DNA of 51,639 nucleotides from Acidiphilium sp. 37-60-79 (lineage in GTDB: Bacteria; Pseudomonadota; Alphaproteobacteria; Acetobacterales; Acetobacteraceae), in the NCBI GenBank assembly GCA_002279355.1, contig NCBV01000011.1, positions 1 to 51,639 of the forward strand, in the 5' to 3' direction. Under the pieces are notes generated by a model that did not search any database, was not told the origin of the DNA, and worked only from the letters and a program-made list of their open reading frames with translations. Positions within the stretch are counted from its first letter, which is position 1. Every line of letters begins with the position of its first letter. The position numbers and the translations under genes are program-made. This document shows, piece after piece, positions 26,688 to 35,453 of the stretch.

Positions 26688-27827
26688 ATGCTCACCCCCC
26701 TCGCCATCCTGGCCGCGCTCATCTGGCTGTATCTGTTCTTCGCGCATGGTGAACCGGGCGCCGCGTTCTGGCGCAGCACGCCGGAATTGCGCCCGGCCAG
26801 CCCCGCCGAGGCGCCGCCGGTTGATATAATTGTGCCCGCCCGCGATGAGGCGGAAACCATCGCCCCGGTGATCGCCTCGCTGCTGATCCAGGATTATCCG
26901 GGCGATTATCGGGTGATCCTGGTCGATGATCGCAGCGCCGATGACACCGCCGCCCGCGCCCGGCTGATGGCGCGCCATGATCCACGGTTTTTGCTGGTCG
27001 ATGGCGCGGAAAAACCGGCAGGCTGGGCCGGTAAATTATTCGCGCTCGAACAAGGTGTCGCGCAGAGCCATGCGCCGTTGATTTTATTCACCGATGCCGA
27101 CATCACCCACGATCCACGCCATCTCGCCACCTTGGTCGCCCGGCTCAACCAGCCTGATGGCCGCTACCGGCTGGATATGGTCTCGGAAATGGTCAGGCTG
27201 AATTGCACGAGCCGTGCCGAGCGCTTGCTGATCCCGGCTTTCGTGTATTTTTTCCAAATGCTGTATCCGTTCGCGCAGGTGAATAACCCGCTATCCGCCG
27301 TCGCCGCCGCCGCCGGGGGCACAGTGCTGATCCGCCGTGCGGCGCTTGAGCGGATTGGCGGCGTGCGGGCGATGCGCGGCGCCTTGATCGATGATGTGAC
27401 GCTGGCCAGCGCGGTTAAACCGGGTGGGGCGATTTTCCTCGGCCATTCCGGCCTTGCCCAATCGATCCGGCTTTATCCGCGTTTATCCGATATCCGGGCG
27501 ATGATCGCCCGCTCGGCTTTCACCCAATTGCGCCATTCCACCGCCCTGCTGGCATTGACCATTCTCGGTCTGGCCTTGGTTTGGCTGGTGCCGCCGCTCG
27601 CGGTGCTGGCCGGTCATGGGTTGGGCTTTCTCGCGGGAATTTTGGCGAGCAGCCTCGCCATCCTGTCTTATCTGCCCACCCTGCGCCGCTATGGGCTGAG
27701 CCGGTTATGGGCGCTGGCGTTGCCGCTGATTGCCGTGCTCTATCTTGAAGCCACCATCGCCTCCGCCCGCCGCTATTGGCGGGGTGCGGGCGCGCAATGG
27801 AAACGCCGCGATTACGGAGCCTCCTGA
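26688..27827 (+). CDS. hpnB: Hopanoid-associated glycosyltransferase HpnB
   Basis: A 379-residue membrane-bound family 2 glycosyltransferase. An N-terminal helix is followed by the GT-A domain: VDIIVPARDEAETIAPVIAS, VILVDDRSADDTAA, the DxD-type LILFTDADITHDP, and GGVRAMRGALIDDVTLASAV. Two to three helices lie in the last ~90 residues. HpnB proteins occur only in hopanoid clusters; the exact acceptor is not established. ATG 26688 is chosen because it starts the hydrophobic N-terminus; the frame is open upstream into hpnA. The stop overlaps the hpnC start by one base (TGATG). Confidence 0.92.
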   Translation: MLTPLAILAALIWLYLFFAHGEPGAAFWRSTPELRPASPAEAPPVDIIVPARDEAETIAPVIASLLIQDYPGDYRVILVDDRSADDTAARARLMARHDPRFLLVDGAEKPAGWAGKLFALEQGVAQSHAPLILFTDADITHDPRHLATLVARLNQPDGRYRLDMVSEMVRLNCTSRAERLLIPAFVYFFQMLYPFAQVNNPLSAVAAAAGGTVLIRRAALERIGGVRAMRGALIDDVTLASAVKPGGAIFLGHSGLAQSIRLYPRLSDIRAMIARSAFTQLRHSTALLALTILGLALVWLVPPLAVLAGHGLGFLAGILASSLAILSYLPTLRRYGLSRLWALALPLIAVLYLEATIASARRYWRGAGAQWKRRDYGAS

Positions 27828-28669
27828 TGACCACGCCCATTTCATCCGATAACGTCGAATTATGGTCCGGCAAGGATCGCGGCGATGAAAATTTCCCGGT
27901 CGGCGTGCTGATCCATCCGAAACTTCGCCCGCATGTCCACGCATTTTACAGCTTCGCTCGCAATGCCGATGATATTGCCGATCATGCCGACCTCACGCCG
28001 GAGGATAAAATCACTCGGCTCAACCGAATGGATATGGTGCTGAGCGGTGCAGTGCAATCGGGCTCGCCGAGTGCGAGCCGCTTGCGCGAGAGCTTGGCCC
28101 AGATGGCCCTGCCCGCGACCCATGCGCGTGAATTGCTGATTGCGTTCCGCCAGGATGCAACCAAATCGCGCTATGCCAGTTGGCAGGATTTGATGGAATA
28201 TTGCCGCTTCTCGGCCGCCCCGGTGGGCCGTTTCGTGCTCGATTTGCACCGCGAAGACCGAGCGAGTTGGCCCGCATCAGACGCGCTCTGCGCGGCCTTG
28301 CAAGTGCTCAATCATTTGCAAGATTGCGCCGATGATTGGCGCAGCCTGAAGCGCTGTTATCTGCCCACACAAATGCTCACCAAGGCCGGGATCTCGGTTG
28401 AGGCGCTGACCGCACCGGCCACCTCGGCGCCGCTGCGCGCCGTGTTCGATGATATGCTGGAGCGGACGGCCGAATTGAACCGCGCCGCCACCGCGTTGGC
28501 CCATCAACTCCGCTCGCGCCGGATGCGCCTGGAGACCGGCGTGATCACCAACCTCGCCGAGCGCTTGCATGCTCGTTTATGCCGCCAAGACCCCTTGGCC
28601 GGACGGGTCAAATTGCGCAAATCGGATTTCCTCGCGGCCCTGATGACCGCCTTACCCCGCCTCGCATGA
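27827..28669 (+). CDS. hpnC: Squalene-synthesis enzyme HpnC (hydroxysqualene formation)
   Basis: A 280-residue head-to-head prenyl synthase-like protein. HpnC, HpnD and HpnE convert farnesyl diphosphate to squalene through presqualene diphosphate and hydroxysqualene; HpnC does the second step. The first Asp-rich motif is NADDIADHAD (DDIAD at 48-52), the second is HLQDCADDWRSLKR, and ENFPVGVLIHPKLRPHVHAFYSFAR is typical of HpnC. ATG 27827 is fixed by the TGATG junction with hpnB, and the stop overlaps hpnD by ATGA. Confidence 0.94.
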   Translation: MTTPISSDNVELWSGKDRGDENFPVGVLIHPKLRPHVHAFYSFARNADDIADHADLTPEDKITRLNRMDMVLSGAVQSGSPSASRLRESLAQMALPATHARELLIAFRQDATKSRYASWQDLMEYCRFSAAPVGRFVLDLHREDRASWPASDALCAALQVLNHLQDCADDWRSLKRCYLPTQMLTKAGISVEALTAPATSAPLRAVFDDMLERTAELNRAATALAHQLRSRRMRLETGVITNLAERLHARLCRQDPLAGRVKLRKSDFLAALMTALPRLA

Positions 28670-29541
28670 TCGAACCCTATCAGCCTGAGGATATCGCCGC
28701 CGTTACCGCTCTCACCCGTGCGGCAGGCACCTCGTTTTATCGCGGCATGACGGTGCTCTCCGCGCCGCGCCGGATCGCGATGTATGGCGTCTATGCGTTC
28801 TGCCGCGTGGTCGATGATATCGCCGATGATGATGGCGTGTCCGTGCCGGCGCGCATCAATGGGCTTGATCAATGGCGCAACCGCATCGCCGCACTCTATG
28901 ACGGCGTGGCCGATGAGCCGACCACCCGCGTGCTGCGCACCGCCATTGCCCGTCATGGGCTGGAGCAGGATGATTTCCTGGCGATCATCGATGGTATGGC
29001 GATGGATACCGACGCGCCGATTATCGCACCGGATGAAGCCACGCTCGATCTCTATTGTGATCGCGTTGCATCCGCCGTCGGCCGCCTCTCGATCCGCATT
29101 TTCGGCGAACCGACCGAGGCGGGTCGCCGCGTTGCGCATCATCTGGGCCGCGCGCTGCAACTCACCAATATTCTGCGCGATCTCGGCGAAGATGCGCAGC
29201 GCAACCGGCTTTATGTGCCGCGCGAATTACTCAGCGCCAATAATATTCCGCTGGAGCCGCACGCCGCCCTCGCGCACCCGCACGCGCCGCTTGTGCTCAC
29301 CGCCCTCGCGGATCGCGCCGATGGCCATTTCGATCAAGCCGCCCGCGCCATGGCTGACTGCAACCCGCGCGCCATGCGCCCGGCCCGGCTGATGGCCGCC
29401 TCCTATCGCCCGCTGCTCGGCATTATGCGCGCCCGCCGCTTTGCAGCCCCCATGCAGCGACCCAGCCTGCCGCTCTGGCGCAAACTCGGCCTCGCCGCGC
29501 AACTCTGGCTCCTAGCCGACCGACGGCCCGAGCCGCTATGA
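28666..29541 (+). CDS. hpnD: Presqualene diphosphate synthase HpnD
   Basis: A 291-residue enzyme condensing two farnesyl diphosphates to presqualene diphosphate. The motifs are complete: AGTSFYRGMTVLSAPRRIAM, CRVVDDIADDD (DDIAD at 50-54), YCDRVASAVGRLSIRIFG and LGRALQLTNILRDLGEDAQRNR with the second Asp-rich site, then LYVPRELL. It overlaps hpnC and hpnE by ATGA at both ends. Confidence 0.95.
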   Translation: MIEPYQPEDIAAVTALTRAAGTSFYRGMTVLSAPRRIAMYGVYAFCRVVDDIADDDGVSVPARINGLDQWRNRIAALYDGVADEPTTRVLRTAIARHGLEQDDFLAIIDGMAMDTDAPIIAPDEATLDLYCDRVASAVGRLSIRIFGEPTEAGRRVAHHLGRALQLTNILRDLGEDAQRNRLYVPRELLSANNIPLEPHAALAHPHAPLVLTALADRADGHFDQAARAMADCNPRAMRPARLMAASYRPLLGIMRARRFAAPMQRPSLPLWRKLGLAAQLWLLADRRPEPL

Positions 29542-30791
29542 CACAGCGCACCCATATTATCGGCGCGGGCATGGCCGGGCTCGCCGCCGCCACCGCCCTC
29601 GCCGAGCGCGGCGAGCGGGTGGTGCTGCATGAACAAGCGCGTTTCGCGGGCGGGCGCTGCCGGTCGTATCACGATGCCACGCTCGATTGCCGGATTAATA
29701 ACGGCAATCATTTGCTGGCATCCGGCAATCACGCCGCCATGCGCTATCTGGCGCGCATCGGCGCGAGCGACACGCTCACCGGGCCGGACCGGGCGATTTT
29801 CCCCTTCATCGATCTGGTTTCCGGCGCATCCTGGAACGTACGGCTCAATAATAGCCGTCTGCCACTCTGGATTTTTCGCCCCAAAGCGCGGGTGCCGCAT
29901 TCGCACGCGCGCGATTATCTCGCCCTCCGCCGGCTCGACCGCGCCGGGCCGGATGATCGGGTGCAGGCGCTGATGGGCGATCTTGACCCGCTTTATGAAC
30001 GGCTGATCGAGCCTTTGGCCATCGCAGCGCTCAATACCAAACCCGCCGCCGGGTCCGCCGCCTTGCTCGGCGCGGTGTTGCGCGAAACCATCGGGCGCGG
30101 CGGGGCGTCCGCCATTCCGCGCTATCCCAAGCTCGGCCTGTCGGAAAGTTTGGTTGACCCGGCTTTGGCTTTTTTGCGCGCCCATGGCGCAGAATTGCGC
30201 TTTGGCGCCCGCATCCAAGCAATCGGCATTGATGATCATACCATCACCCGCCTCACCGGCCCGGCGACCGACGAGCCGATCCGCCCGGGCGATCACGTGA
30301 TCCTCGCGACACCACCTTGGATTGCCGCGGATCTCTTACCCGGCCTGATCGTGCCTGATCAGCATGAGGCGATCCTGAATGTGCATTTCCGCGCCGGTAT
30401 CCCGCCCGGCCCATCGGGCTTTTACGCCCTGCTCGGCGGAGCGGCCGAATGGGTCTTTGAAAAAAACGACGTGGTATCCATCACCATCAGCGCCGCCAAT
30501 GACAAGGTCGATATCGATGCCGAGGCGCTGGCGCTCGAAGTGTGGTCGGATCTGCGCCGCGCCTTCGGCCTGCCGCGCACCATGCCCGCCTATCGGGTGG
30601 TGAAGGAAAAACGCGCCACCTTCGCCGCAACGCCGGCGCAGCTGCGCCGCCGCCCTGGCACCACGCCGCTGATCAATGGATCAATGATCACCAATCTCAG
30701 CCTCGCTGGCGATTATACCGCAACCGGCCTGCCCGCCACCATCGAAGGCGCGATCCGCTCGGGCGAAACCGCGGCACGCCGGGTCAACTGA
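29538..30791 (+). CDS. hpnE: Hydroxysqualene reductase/oxidoreductase HpnE
   Basis: A 417-residue FAD amine-oxidase-like protein that reduces hydroxysqualene to squalene, the last step before cyclization. The FAD-binding N-terminus is HIIGAGMAGLAAATALAERG, followed by RFAGGRCRSYHD. HpnE-type sequences include the NGNHLLASGN stretch and the C-terminal NLSLAGDYTATGLPATIEGAI. It ends the hopanoid run; the next gene is convergent 22 bp away, so no squalene-hopene cyclase (hpnF/shc), hpnG or hpnH is adjacent. Confidence 0.93.
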   Translation: MTQRTHIIGAGMAGLAAATALAERGERVVLHEQARFAGGRCRSYHDATLDCRINNGNHLLASGNHAAMRYLARIGASDTLTGPDRAIFPFIDLVSGASWNVRLNNSRLPLWIFRPKARVPHSHARDYLALRRLDRAGPDDRVQALMGDLDPLYERLIEPLAIAALNTKPAAGSAALLGAVLRETIGRGGASAIPRYPKLGLSESLVDPALAFLRAHGAELRFGARIQAIGIDDHTITRLTGPATDEPIRPGDHVILATPPWIAADLLPGLIVPDQHEAILNVHFRAGIPPGPSGFYALLGGAAEWVFEKNDVVSITISAANDKVDIDAEALALEVWSDLRRAFGLPRTMPAYRVVKEKRATFAATPAQLRRRPGTTPLINGSMITNLSLAGDYTATGLPATIEGAIRSGETAARRVN

Positions 30792-30813
30792 GCCCGCGCC
30801 CGGATCAGCGATT

Positions 30814-31662
30814 TCACAAATTCGCCACCGCATGTTGCTTGGCGACAAACCAGGCGTCCACAGCAACTTTCATCGATTGGGCAATCCGCTCGCGAAACGC
30901 ATTGGTGCGCAACGCCGCCTCATCCTCGGGGTTCGACAAAAACGCCGTCTCCACCAAAATGCTCGGAATCGCTGAGGATTGCAGCACCGCGAAGGTCGCA
31001 TGGCGCGCCGGATTTTGCAGCATATCGACCGAGCGCGCTAACGCCCCGACCGCGTGCTTTTGTAAAAGGAGCGACTCTACCTTGGTGCTATGCGACATTA
31101 AGCTAAACAAAATCTCGCCCACTTGCGGCGACACGCCCTTGAACGTTGGGTTCGATAAACGCTCGACGCTATTTTCCGAGCGGGCAATTTTTTGCGCTAA
31201 CGGATCGGATGCGTGTTCGGCAAAGGTATAAACACTTGCACCACGCACAACCGTGTTCGGTGCAACCGAATTGGCATGGATCGAGAGAAATACAGCGGCG
31301 TTATGTTTCTCGGCAAAATCGACCCGTCCTTGCAACGGGACGAAAAAATCCCGCTCCCGGGTCATCATCACCTGATAGCCGCCCCGCTCCAGCGTGCGGC
31401 GTAAATCCCACGCCGCCGACAAAGCGATATTTTTTTCAAACAATCGCCCCTTGCCAATACAGCCCGGATCGCGCCCGCCATGCCCCGGATCGATCACCAC
31501 CAGCCGATTTTGCTGCGCGGGGTGATAGGCAGCCGCACGCAACCGCGCAGCCCGCTCCCGCCCCGACCAGGGCATTGCGGCCAGAGAGGATTGCATCCAA
31601 AGCGGCAGGCTGATCGTCGCCTTGACCCCCGCATCCAACAAAAACCGCCGTGAAAACACCAT
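30814..31662 (-). CDS. N-acetylmuramoyl-L-alanine amidase (AmiC-like), Tat-type signal
   Basis: A 282-residue periplasmic zinc amidase that cuts the bond between MurNAc and the stem peptide, usually during cell separation. The Amidase_3 domain spans about residues 50-270: VVIDPGHGGRDPG (zinc His), FEKNIAL (zinc Glu), VFLSIHAN (zinc His) and SILVETAFLSNPEDE (catalytic Glu). The N-terminus MVFSRRFLLDAG resembles a twin-arginine signal, followed by a moderate hydrophobic stretch to about residue 29, as in E. coli AmiC. No AMIN domain is visible between signal and catalytic domain. Confidence 0.9.
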   Translation of the reverse strand: MVFSRRFLLDAGVKATISLPLWMQSSLAAMPWSGRERAARLRAAAYHPAQQNRLVVIDPGHGGRDPGCIGKGRLFEKNIALSAAWDLRRTLERGGYQVMMTRERDFFVPLQGRVDFAEKHNAAVFLSIHANSVAPNTVVRGASVYTFAEHASDPLAQKIARSENSVERLSNPTFKGVSPQVGEILFSLMSHSTKVESLLLQKHAVGALARSVDMLQNPARHATFAVLQSSAIPSILVETAFLSNPEDEAALRTNAFRERIAQSMKVAVDAWFVAKQHAVANL

Positions 31663-31746
31663 GTCACGTCCCCAGAAAGATCGCGCTAAAGCATCAGCGT
31701 CTTAAACCCGTCTTTGCCAGCAATTTCTTAATAAAACACGTTAAAA

Positions 31747-32814
31747 TTATGAAAACTCCCGATTAATTGATACTGCTCCGGCCAAATTCGCCGCCGCCGC
31801 CAAGGCCCCCTCCAAATAGCCGCCAAAATCAGCCGCGGATTCTGATCCCGCGAGCCACACCCGGTCCCCCCAGCCGGGCGGCAAATCCATCGCCTGATAG
31901 GATGGATGCTCGCGCAGCGCCACTTGATCGAGCGCCGTCGAGGTCCAGCGATCATCGGCCCAATCGCGGATCACGATCGCGTCCGGCGCCAGCGCAGCCG
32001 GCCCAAATAGCCGCCCGAGCTGGCTGCGAACCGCGTCCGCCAGCGTCGCCTGCCGGGCTGCCCGCAAGGCAGGTGGCCAGGCAAAAAAGCCAAATAGCGC
32101 CGCCTCCCCCGCCCCGGGCAGCGAGGCATCATGAATTTCCCCCAGCGGCCCGATCTGGCTCATCGCCGCACCCGATAAGCCCGCTTCCCGCCAGAAACCA
32201 GCGCGATAAATAACCAACGCCTTGGCCTGCCCCGCCATCCAGGTCGGCACTTGTCGCAACGCCGCATCGGTCTCGGGCGGCAAAGGCGGCGCAAAAACCA
32301 ACGCCGCCGCCAACCGAGGCGGCATCGCCAAAGCAACCCGACGCGCCGCCAACGCCCCGCTTTCGGTAATCACCCGCACATGATCATGCTGCAACTGCAA
32401 GCCCGTGACCGGGGTCTCAAGCCTAACCCGATCCGCCGCCAGCCTTCCTGCCAGATGATCAATCAGGGCGCTAATCCCGCCCACAATCCGCAAGCTCGGC
32501 GGCTCTTGGCCGAAGCCCCGGGCAAAACGCTGGATCGTGCCGGATGCATCCTCAAACACCAGCCCGCCCGCCTCATCCTGCGGATAGACCGTCAGGCCCG
32601 CTTGCGCCACCAAAGCGCGCAACCTTGGCTGCATGCCTGGCCAAATCCAGGCCGGCCCCAAATCATACCGCCCCGCCGCCGTTTGATGCGCCAATACGCG
32701 CCCGCCCAGCCGGTCACGCGCCTCCAACAGGACAATATCGGCACCATCGCGCGCCATCCGCTCAGCCAGCGCCAACCCTGCCAGCCCGCCCCCGACAATG
32801 ATCAGATCATGCAT
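31747..32814 (-). CDS. FAD-dependent amine oxidase-family protein
   Basis: A 355-residue flavoprotein of the monoamine oxidase family. The N-terminal LIIVGGGLAGLALAERMARDG is the FAD dinucleotide fold, with LLEARDRLGGRVLAH following. The C-terminal VWLAGSESAADFGGYLEGAL corresponds to the segment that contacts the flavin. At 355 residues it is shorter than most amine oxidases (about 430-500), mainly in the substrate domain, and the substrate is not predictable. Two hairpins occupy the 111-bp gap between it and the upstream cupin gene. Confidence 0.82.
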   Translation of the reverse strand: MHDLIIVGGGLAGLALAERMARDGADIVLLEARDRLGGRVLAHQTAAGRYDLGPAWIWPGMQPRLRALVAQAGLTVYPQDEAGGLVFEDASGTIQRFARGFGQEPPSLRIVGGISALIDHLAGRLAADRVRLETPVTGLQLQHDHVRVITESGALAARRVALAMPPRLAAALVFAPPLPPETDAALRQVPTWMAGQAKALVIYRAGFWREAGLSGAAMSQIGPLGEIHDASLPGAGEAALFGFFAWPPALRAARQATLADAVRSQLGRLFGPAALAPDAIVIRDWADDRWTSTALDQVALREHPSYQAMDLPPGWGDRVWLAGSESAADFGGYLEGALAAAANLAGAVSINREFS

Positions 32815-32831
32815 CGCCCGATGAGATCAAT

Positions 32832-32871
32832 ATTGGTTTAGGTTGAATCGAAAGATTCGACCTAAACCAAT
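32832..32871. repeat. 18-bp inverted repeat closed by GAAA tetraloop
   Basis: ATTGGTTTAGGTTGAATC (32832-32849) pairs with GATTCGACCTAAACCAAT (32854-32871) with a single G-T wobble; the loop GAAA is a stable GNRA type. It lies just upstream of the amine oxidase start and beside a second hairpin. It could be a terminator stem, a leader structure or half of a dispersed palindromic element. Confidence 0.75.
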
Positions 32872-32895
32872 GAAATTGATCGGCAAACAAAGGCC

Positions 32896-32927
32896 AGAGC
32901 GTAATTGATGATAAGCAATCACGCTCT
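32896..32927 (-). terminator. Hairpin overlapping the stop codon of the cupin gene
   Basis: AGAGCGTAATTG (32896-32907) pairs with CAATCACGCTCT (32916-32927) with one wobble. The right arm includes bases of the cupin gene's TAG stop (32928-32926). On the minus strand the stem is followed by GGCCTTTGTTTG, which is moderately T-rich, so termination of the cupin transcript is plausible. The arms also resemble the ends of palindromic repeats dispersed in some alphaproteobacterial genomes. Confidence 0.5.
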
Positions 32928-33591
32928 AGCCGACCGGCGCTGCCAAATGCCCGGTTTTCCGATAAATCAGCGCGCCATTCGCACTGCCCAACCGCATCAC
33001 CGCCCCGGCAGGGCGCCGCGCCCAGGTGCCAGCAGGCCGCACAACCCCGTCCAGCGTGATCGCGCCCTCTACCACGAATAGCTCGCAGCCGCCCGGATAG
33101 TGATCGTCGGCATCCTCATCGCCCGCAGGCAAGCGGATCATCTCCACCCGTTCCCACGCCGCCTCGAACAGTAAGGCCCGCGCACGGCCGGTCGCATCAC
33201 GCTGCCACAAAGCCTGATCATGAGTATCGAGCCGCAGCAATTCGGTTTCCTGCACCGGCATTTGCCGCAGCTTGACCAAAATCACCGCACCCGGCGCACT
33301 TGAGGGCCGATGCTGCGATCCGGGCGGATTGCGCACATAAAACCCACGCGGAAAATCCCCGCTCTCGTCGGAAAACACCCCGTCAAGCACCAGAAATTCC
33401 TCGCCCGCATCATGGCGATGCGGCGAAAACGCCGAGCCGGGTGCATAGCGCACCAGCGACGTCGCTCGCGCCACCTCCTCGCCATCGCGCTCCAGCATGC
33501 GCCGTTCAACGCCGGCGATTGGTGAGGCCACCCAGGGCATCGCAGCGGTTTCCACGACCGCAGCAATGCCCAGATCCGCGTTGATCAACAT
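32926..33591 (-). CDS. Double-cupin protein, ChrR-like cupin type
   Basis: A 221-residue protein of two cupin barrels. The first has metal-ligand candidates His58, His60 and Glu64 in SPHRHDAGEEFLVLDG, with surrounding sequence (PWVASPIAGVERRMLER, GFYVRNPPGSQH) resembling the ChrR-type anti-sigma cupin. The second (DDHYPGGCELFVVEGAI) keeps only one of the usual His residues and may be structural. The zinc-binding anti-sigma N-terminal domain of ChrR is absent and no ECF sigma gene is adjacent, so regulation is unlikely; an enzymatic or binding role is open. It lies 23 bp downstream of pntB on the same strand and may be co-transcribed with it. Confidence 0.78.
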   Translation of the reverse strand: MLINADLGIAAVVETAAMPWVASPIAGVERRMLERDGEEVARATSLVRYAPGSAFSPHRHDAGEEFLVLDGVFSDESGDFPRGFYVRNPPGSQHRPSSAPGAVILVKLRQMPVQETELLRLDTHDQALWQRDATGRARALLFEAAWERVEMIRLPAGDEDADDHYPGGCELFVVEGAITLDGVVRPAGTWARRPAGAVMRLGSANGALIYRKTGHLAAPVG

Positions 33592-33614
33592 GATGCCAGC
33601 CTAGTTTTCCGAAT

Positions 33615-35030
33615 TTACCTGCCCAACGCTTGGGCAATCTCTTCGGTCATTTTCTTCGCATCGCCAAACAGCATCATGGTGTTGGGCCGGAAGAACAGCT
33701 CATTATCCACGCCCGCATAGCCCGAGGCCATTGAGCGCTTCACGAACAACACGGTCTTGGCCTTATCGACCTCCAAAATCGGCATCCCGTAAATCGGGCT
33801 GGCCGAATTGGTTTTCGCCGCCGGATTGGTCACGTCATTGGCCCCAATCACATAGACCACGTCCGCCGTGGAAAACTCATTATTGATGGTCTCCAGCTCA
33901 AACACCTCATCATAAGGCACGTTGGCTTCCGCCAGCAGCACATTCATATGCCCCGGCATCCGCCCCGCGACCGGATGGATCGCGTATTTGACATCGACGC
34001 CCTCGGCCTTGAGCAAATCAGCCATTTCGCGCACCGCGTGCTGCGCTTGCGCCACCGCCATGCCGTAGCCCGGCACGATAATGACTTTCGACGCATTGCT
34101 CATAATGAACGCTGCATCCTCAGCCGAGCCGGATTTAACCGTTTTATCGCCCATCGCCGCCGCCGGACCCGCCGCACCGCCATCGGTGCCAAATCCACCG
34201 AGCAGCACATTGATGATCGAGCGGTTCATGCCTTTGCACATGATGTAGGAGAGAATAGCGCCGGATGAGCCGACCAATGCGCCGGTGATGATCAGTGCGA
34301 CATTGCCAATGGTAAAACCAATGCCCGCCGCCGCCCAGCCGGAGTAAGAGTTCAGCATCGACACCACAACGGGCATATCCGCCCCGCCAATCGGGATGAT
34401 CAGCAGCAAGCCGAGTGCCAGCGCGACCAGTGCAATCAGCCAGAACAGCAATTGTGAGCCGCCCGACACCACAAACATCACCATCAGCACAAAAATCAAA
34501 ATCCCAAGCCCGAGATTGAGTTTATGCTGGCCGGGGAACGTGATCGGCGTGCCTTTCATCAGCGCTTGCAGCTTGGCAAACGCAATGATCGAGCCGGTAA
34601 AAGTGATCGCGCCAATCGCGAGGCCGATCGACATTTCAATCAAGCTCTCCAGACGCAAATGCCCCGGGGTGCCGATGCCAAAGCTGGTCGGCGCATTCAA
34701 CGCCGATGCCGCAACAAACACCGCCGCCAAACCCACCAGCGAGTGGAATGCCGCCACCAATTGCGGCAGCGCGGTCATTTGAATCCGCTTGGCCACCACG
34801 GCGCCAACCGTGCCGCCAATGGCAATGCCGAGGAAAATCAGCCCGGCGCCGCCAAGCAACATGCCCGGATGATCGAGGGTTGCTAGAATGGCGATCACCA
34901 TCCCGGCAATGCCCATCATATTGCCGCGTCGCGAGGATTCTGGATGCGACAAGCCGCGCAAGGCCAGAATGAACAGCACGGCGGCCACCAAATAAGCGAG
35001 CGTAATGCCCGGATCGGATGCGTTACTCAT
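33615..35030 (-). CDS. pntB: NAD(P) transhydrogenase subunit beta
   Basis: A 471-residue membrane subunit carrying part of the proton channel and the NADP(H)-binding domain III. The enzyme uses the proton gradient to make NADPH from NADH. About nine helices fill residues 1-260 (e.g. GAVVAKRIQMTALPQLVAAF, ITFTGSIIAFAKLQALMKG). The C-terminal ~180 residues hold the NADP site: VIIVPGYGMAVAQAQHAVRE, AIHPVAGRMPGHMNVLLAEA, YVIGANDVTNPAA and VLFVKRSMASGYAGVDNELF. Last of the pntAA-pntAB-pntB run. Confidence 0.96.
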   Translation of the reverse strand: MSNASDPGITLAYLVAAVLFILALRGLSHPESSRRGNMMGIAGMVIAILATLDHPGMLLGGAGLIFLGIAIGGTVGAVVAKRIQMTALPQLVAAFHSLVGLAAVFVAASALNAPTSFGIGTPGHLRLESLIEMSIGLAIGAITFTGSIIAFAKLQALMKGTPITFPGQHKLNLGLGILIFVLMVMFVVSGGSQLLFWLIALVALALGLLLIIPIGGADMPVVVSMLNSYSGWAAAGIGFTIGNVALIITGALVGSSGAILSYIMCKGMNRSIINVLLGGFGTDGGAAGPAAAMGDKTVKSGSAEDAAFIMSNASKVIIVPGYGMAVAQAQHAVREMADLLKAEGVDVKYAIHPVAGRMPGHMNVLLAEANVPYDEVFELETINNEFSTADVVYVIGANDVTNPAAKTNSASPIYGMPILEVDKAKTVLFVKRSMASGYAGVDNELFFRPNTMMLFGDAKKMTEEIAQALGR

Positions 35031-35045
35031 GATCGGGTCGCTCCC

Positions 35046-35444
35046 TTACTTCGCTTTTCTTTTGAACATCGACAGCATGCGCTGCGTCACCATAAAGCCG
35101 CCGAAAATATTCACCGATACCAGCGTCACCGCCAGAAACCCGAAAATATGCGCAGCAATATCGCCATGCAGCCCCACCGCCAGCATCGCGCCGACAATGA
35201 TCACCGAGGAGATGGCATTGGTCACCGCCATCAGCGGTGAATGCAACGCCGGCGTCACGCTCCAAATCACATAATAGCCAACAAACACCGCCATCACGAA
35301 AATCGCGAACAAATAAATCAATGGCGGATGATGCGGGTGATGGGCAGCGGCCTCGGCGGCAAAGCCCGCCGCATTCTGCGCCAGCACGGCGGCTTTATGG
35401 GCCAGACTCGCAGCCTGGCCGGCCAATTCAGCGGGGGTCATCAT
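35046..35444 (-). CDS. pntAB: NAD(P) transhydrogenase subunit alpha, membrane part
   Basis: A 132-residue protein equivalent to the C-terminal membrane part of the E. coli alpha subunit. After a polar Ala/His-rich N-terminus (residues 1-38) come three to four helices: LIYLFAIFVMAVFVGYYVIW, then PLMAVTNAISSVIIVGAML and IFGFLAVTLVSVNIFGGFMV. A separate small gene is the usual arrangement in alphaproteobacteria such as Rhodospirillum. It lies 9 bp after pntAA and 15 bp before pntB. Confidence 0.94.
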   Translation of the reverse strand: MMTPAELAGQAASLAHKAAVLAQNAAGFAAEAAAHHPHHPPLIYLFAIFVMAVFVGYYVIWSVTPALHSPLMAVTNAISSVIIVGAMLAVGLHGDIAAHIFGFLAVTLVSVNIFGGFMVTQRMLSMFKRKAK

Positions 35445-35453
35445 AGCGCTCCT

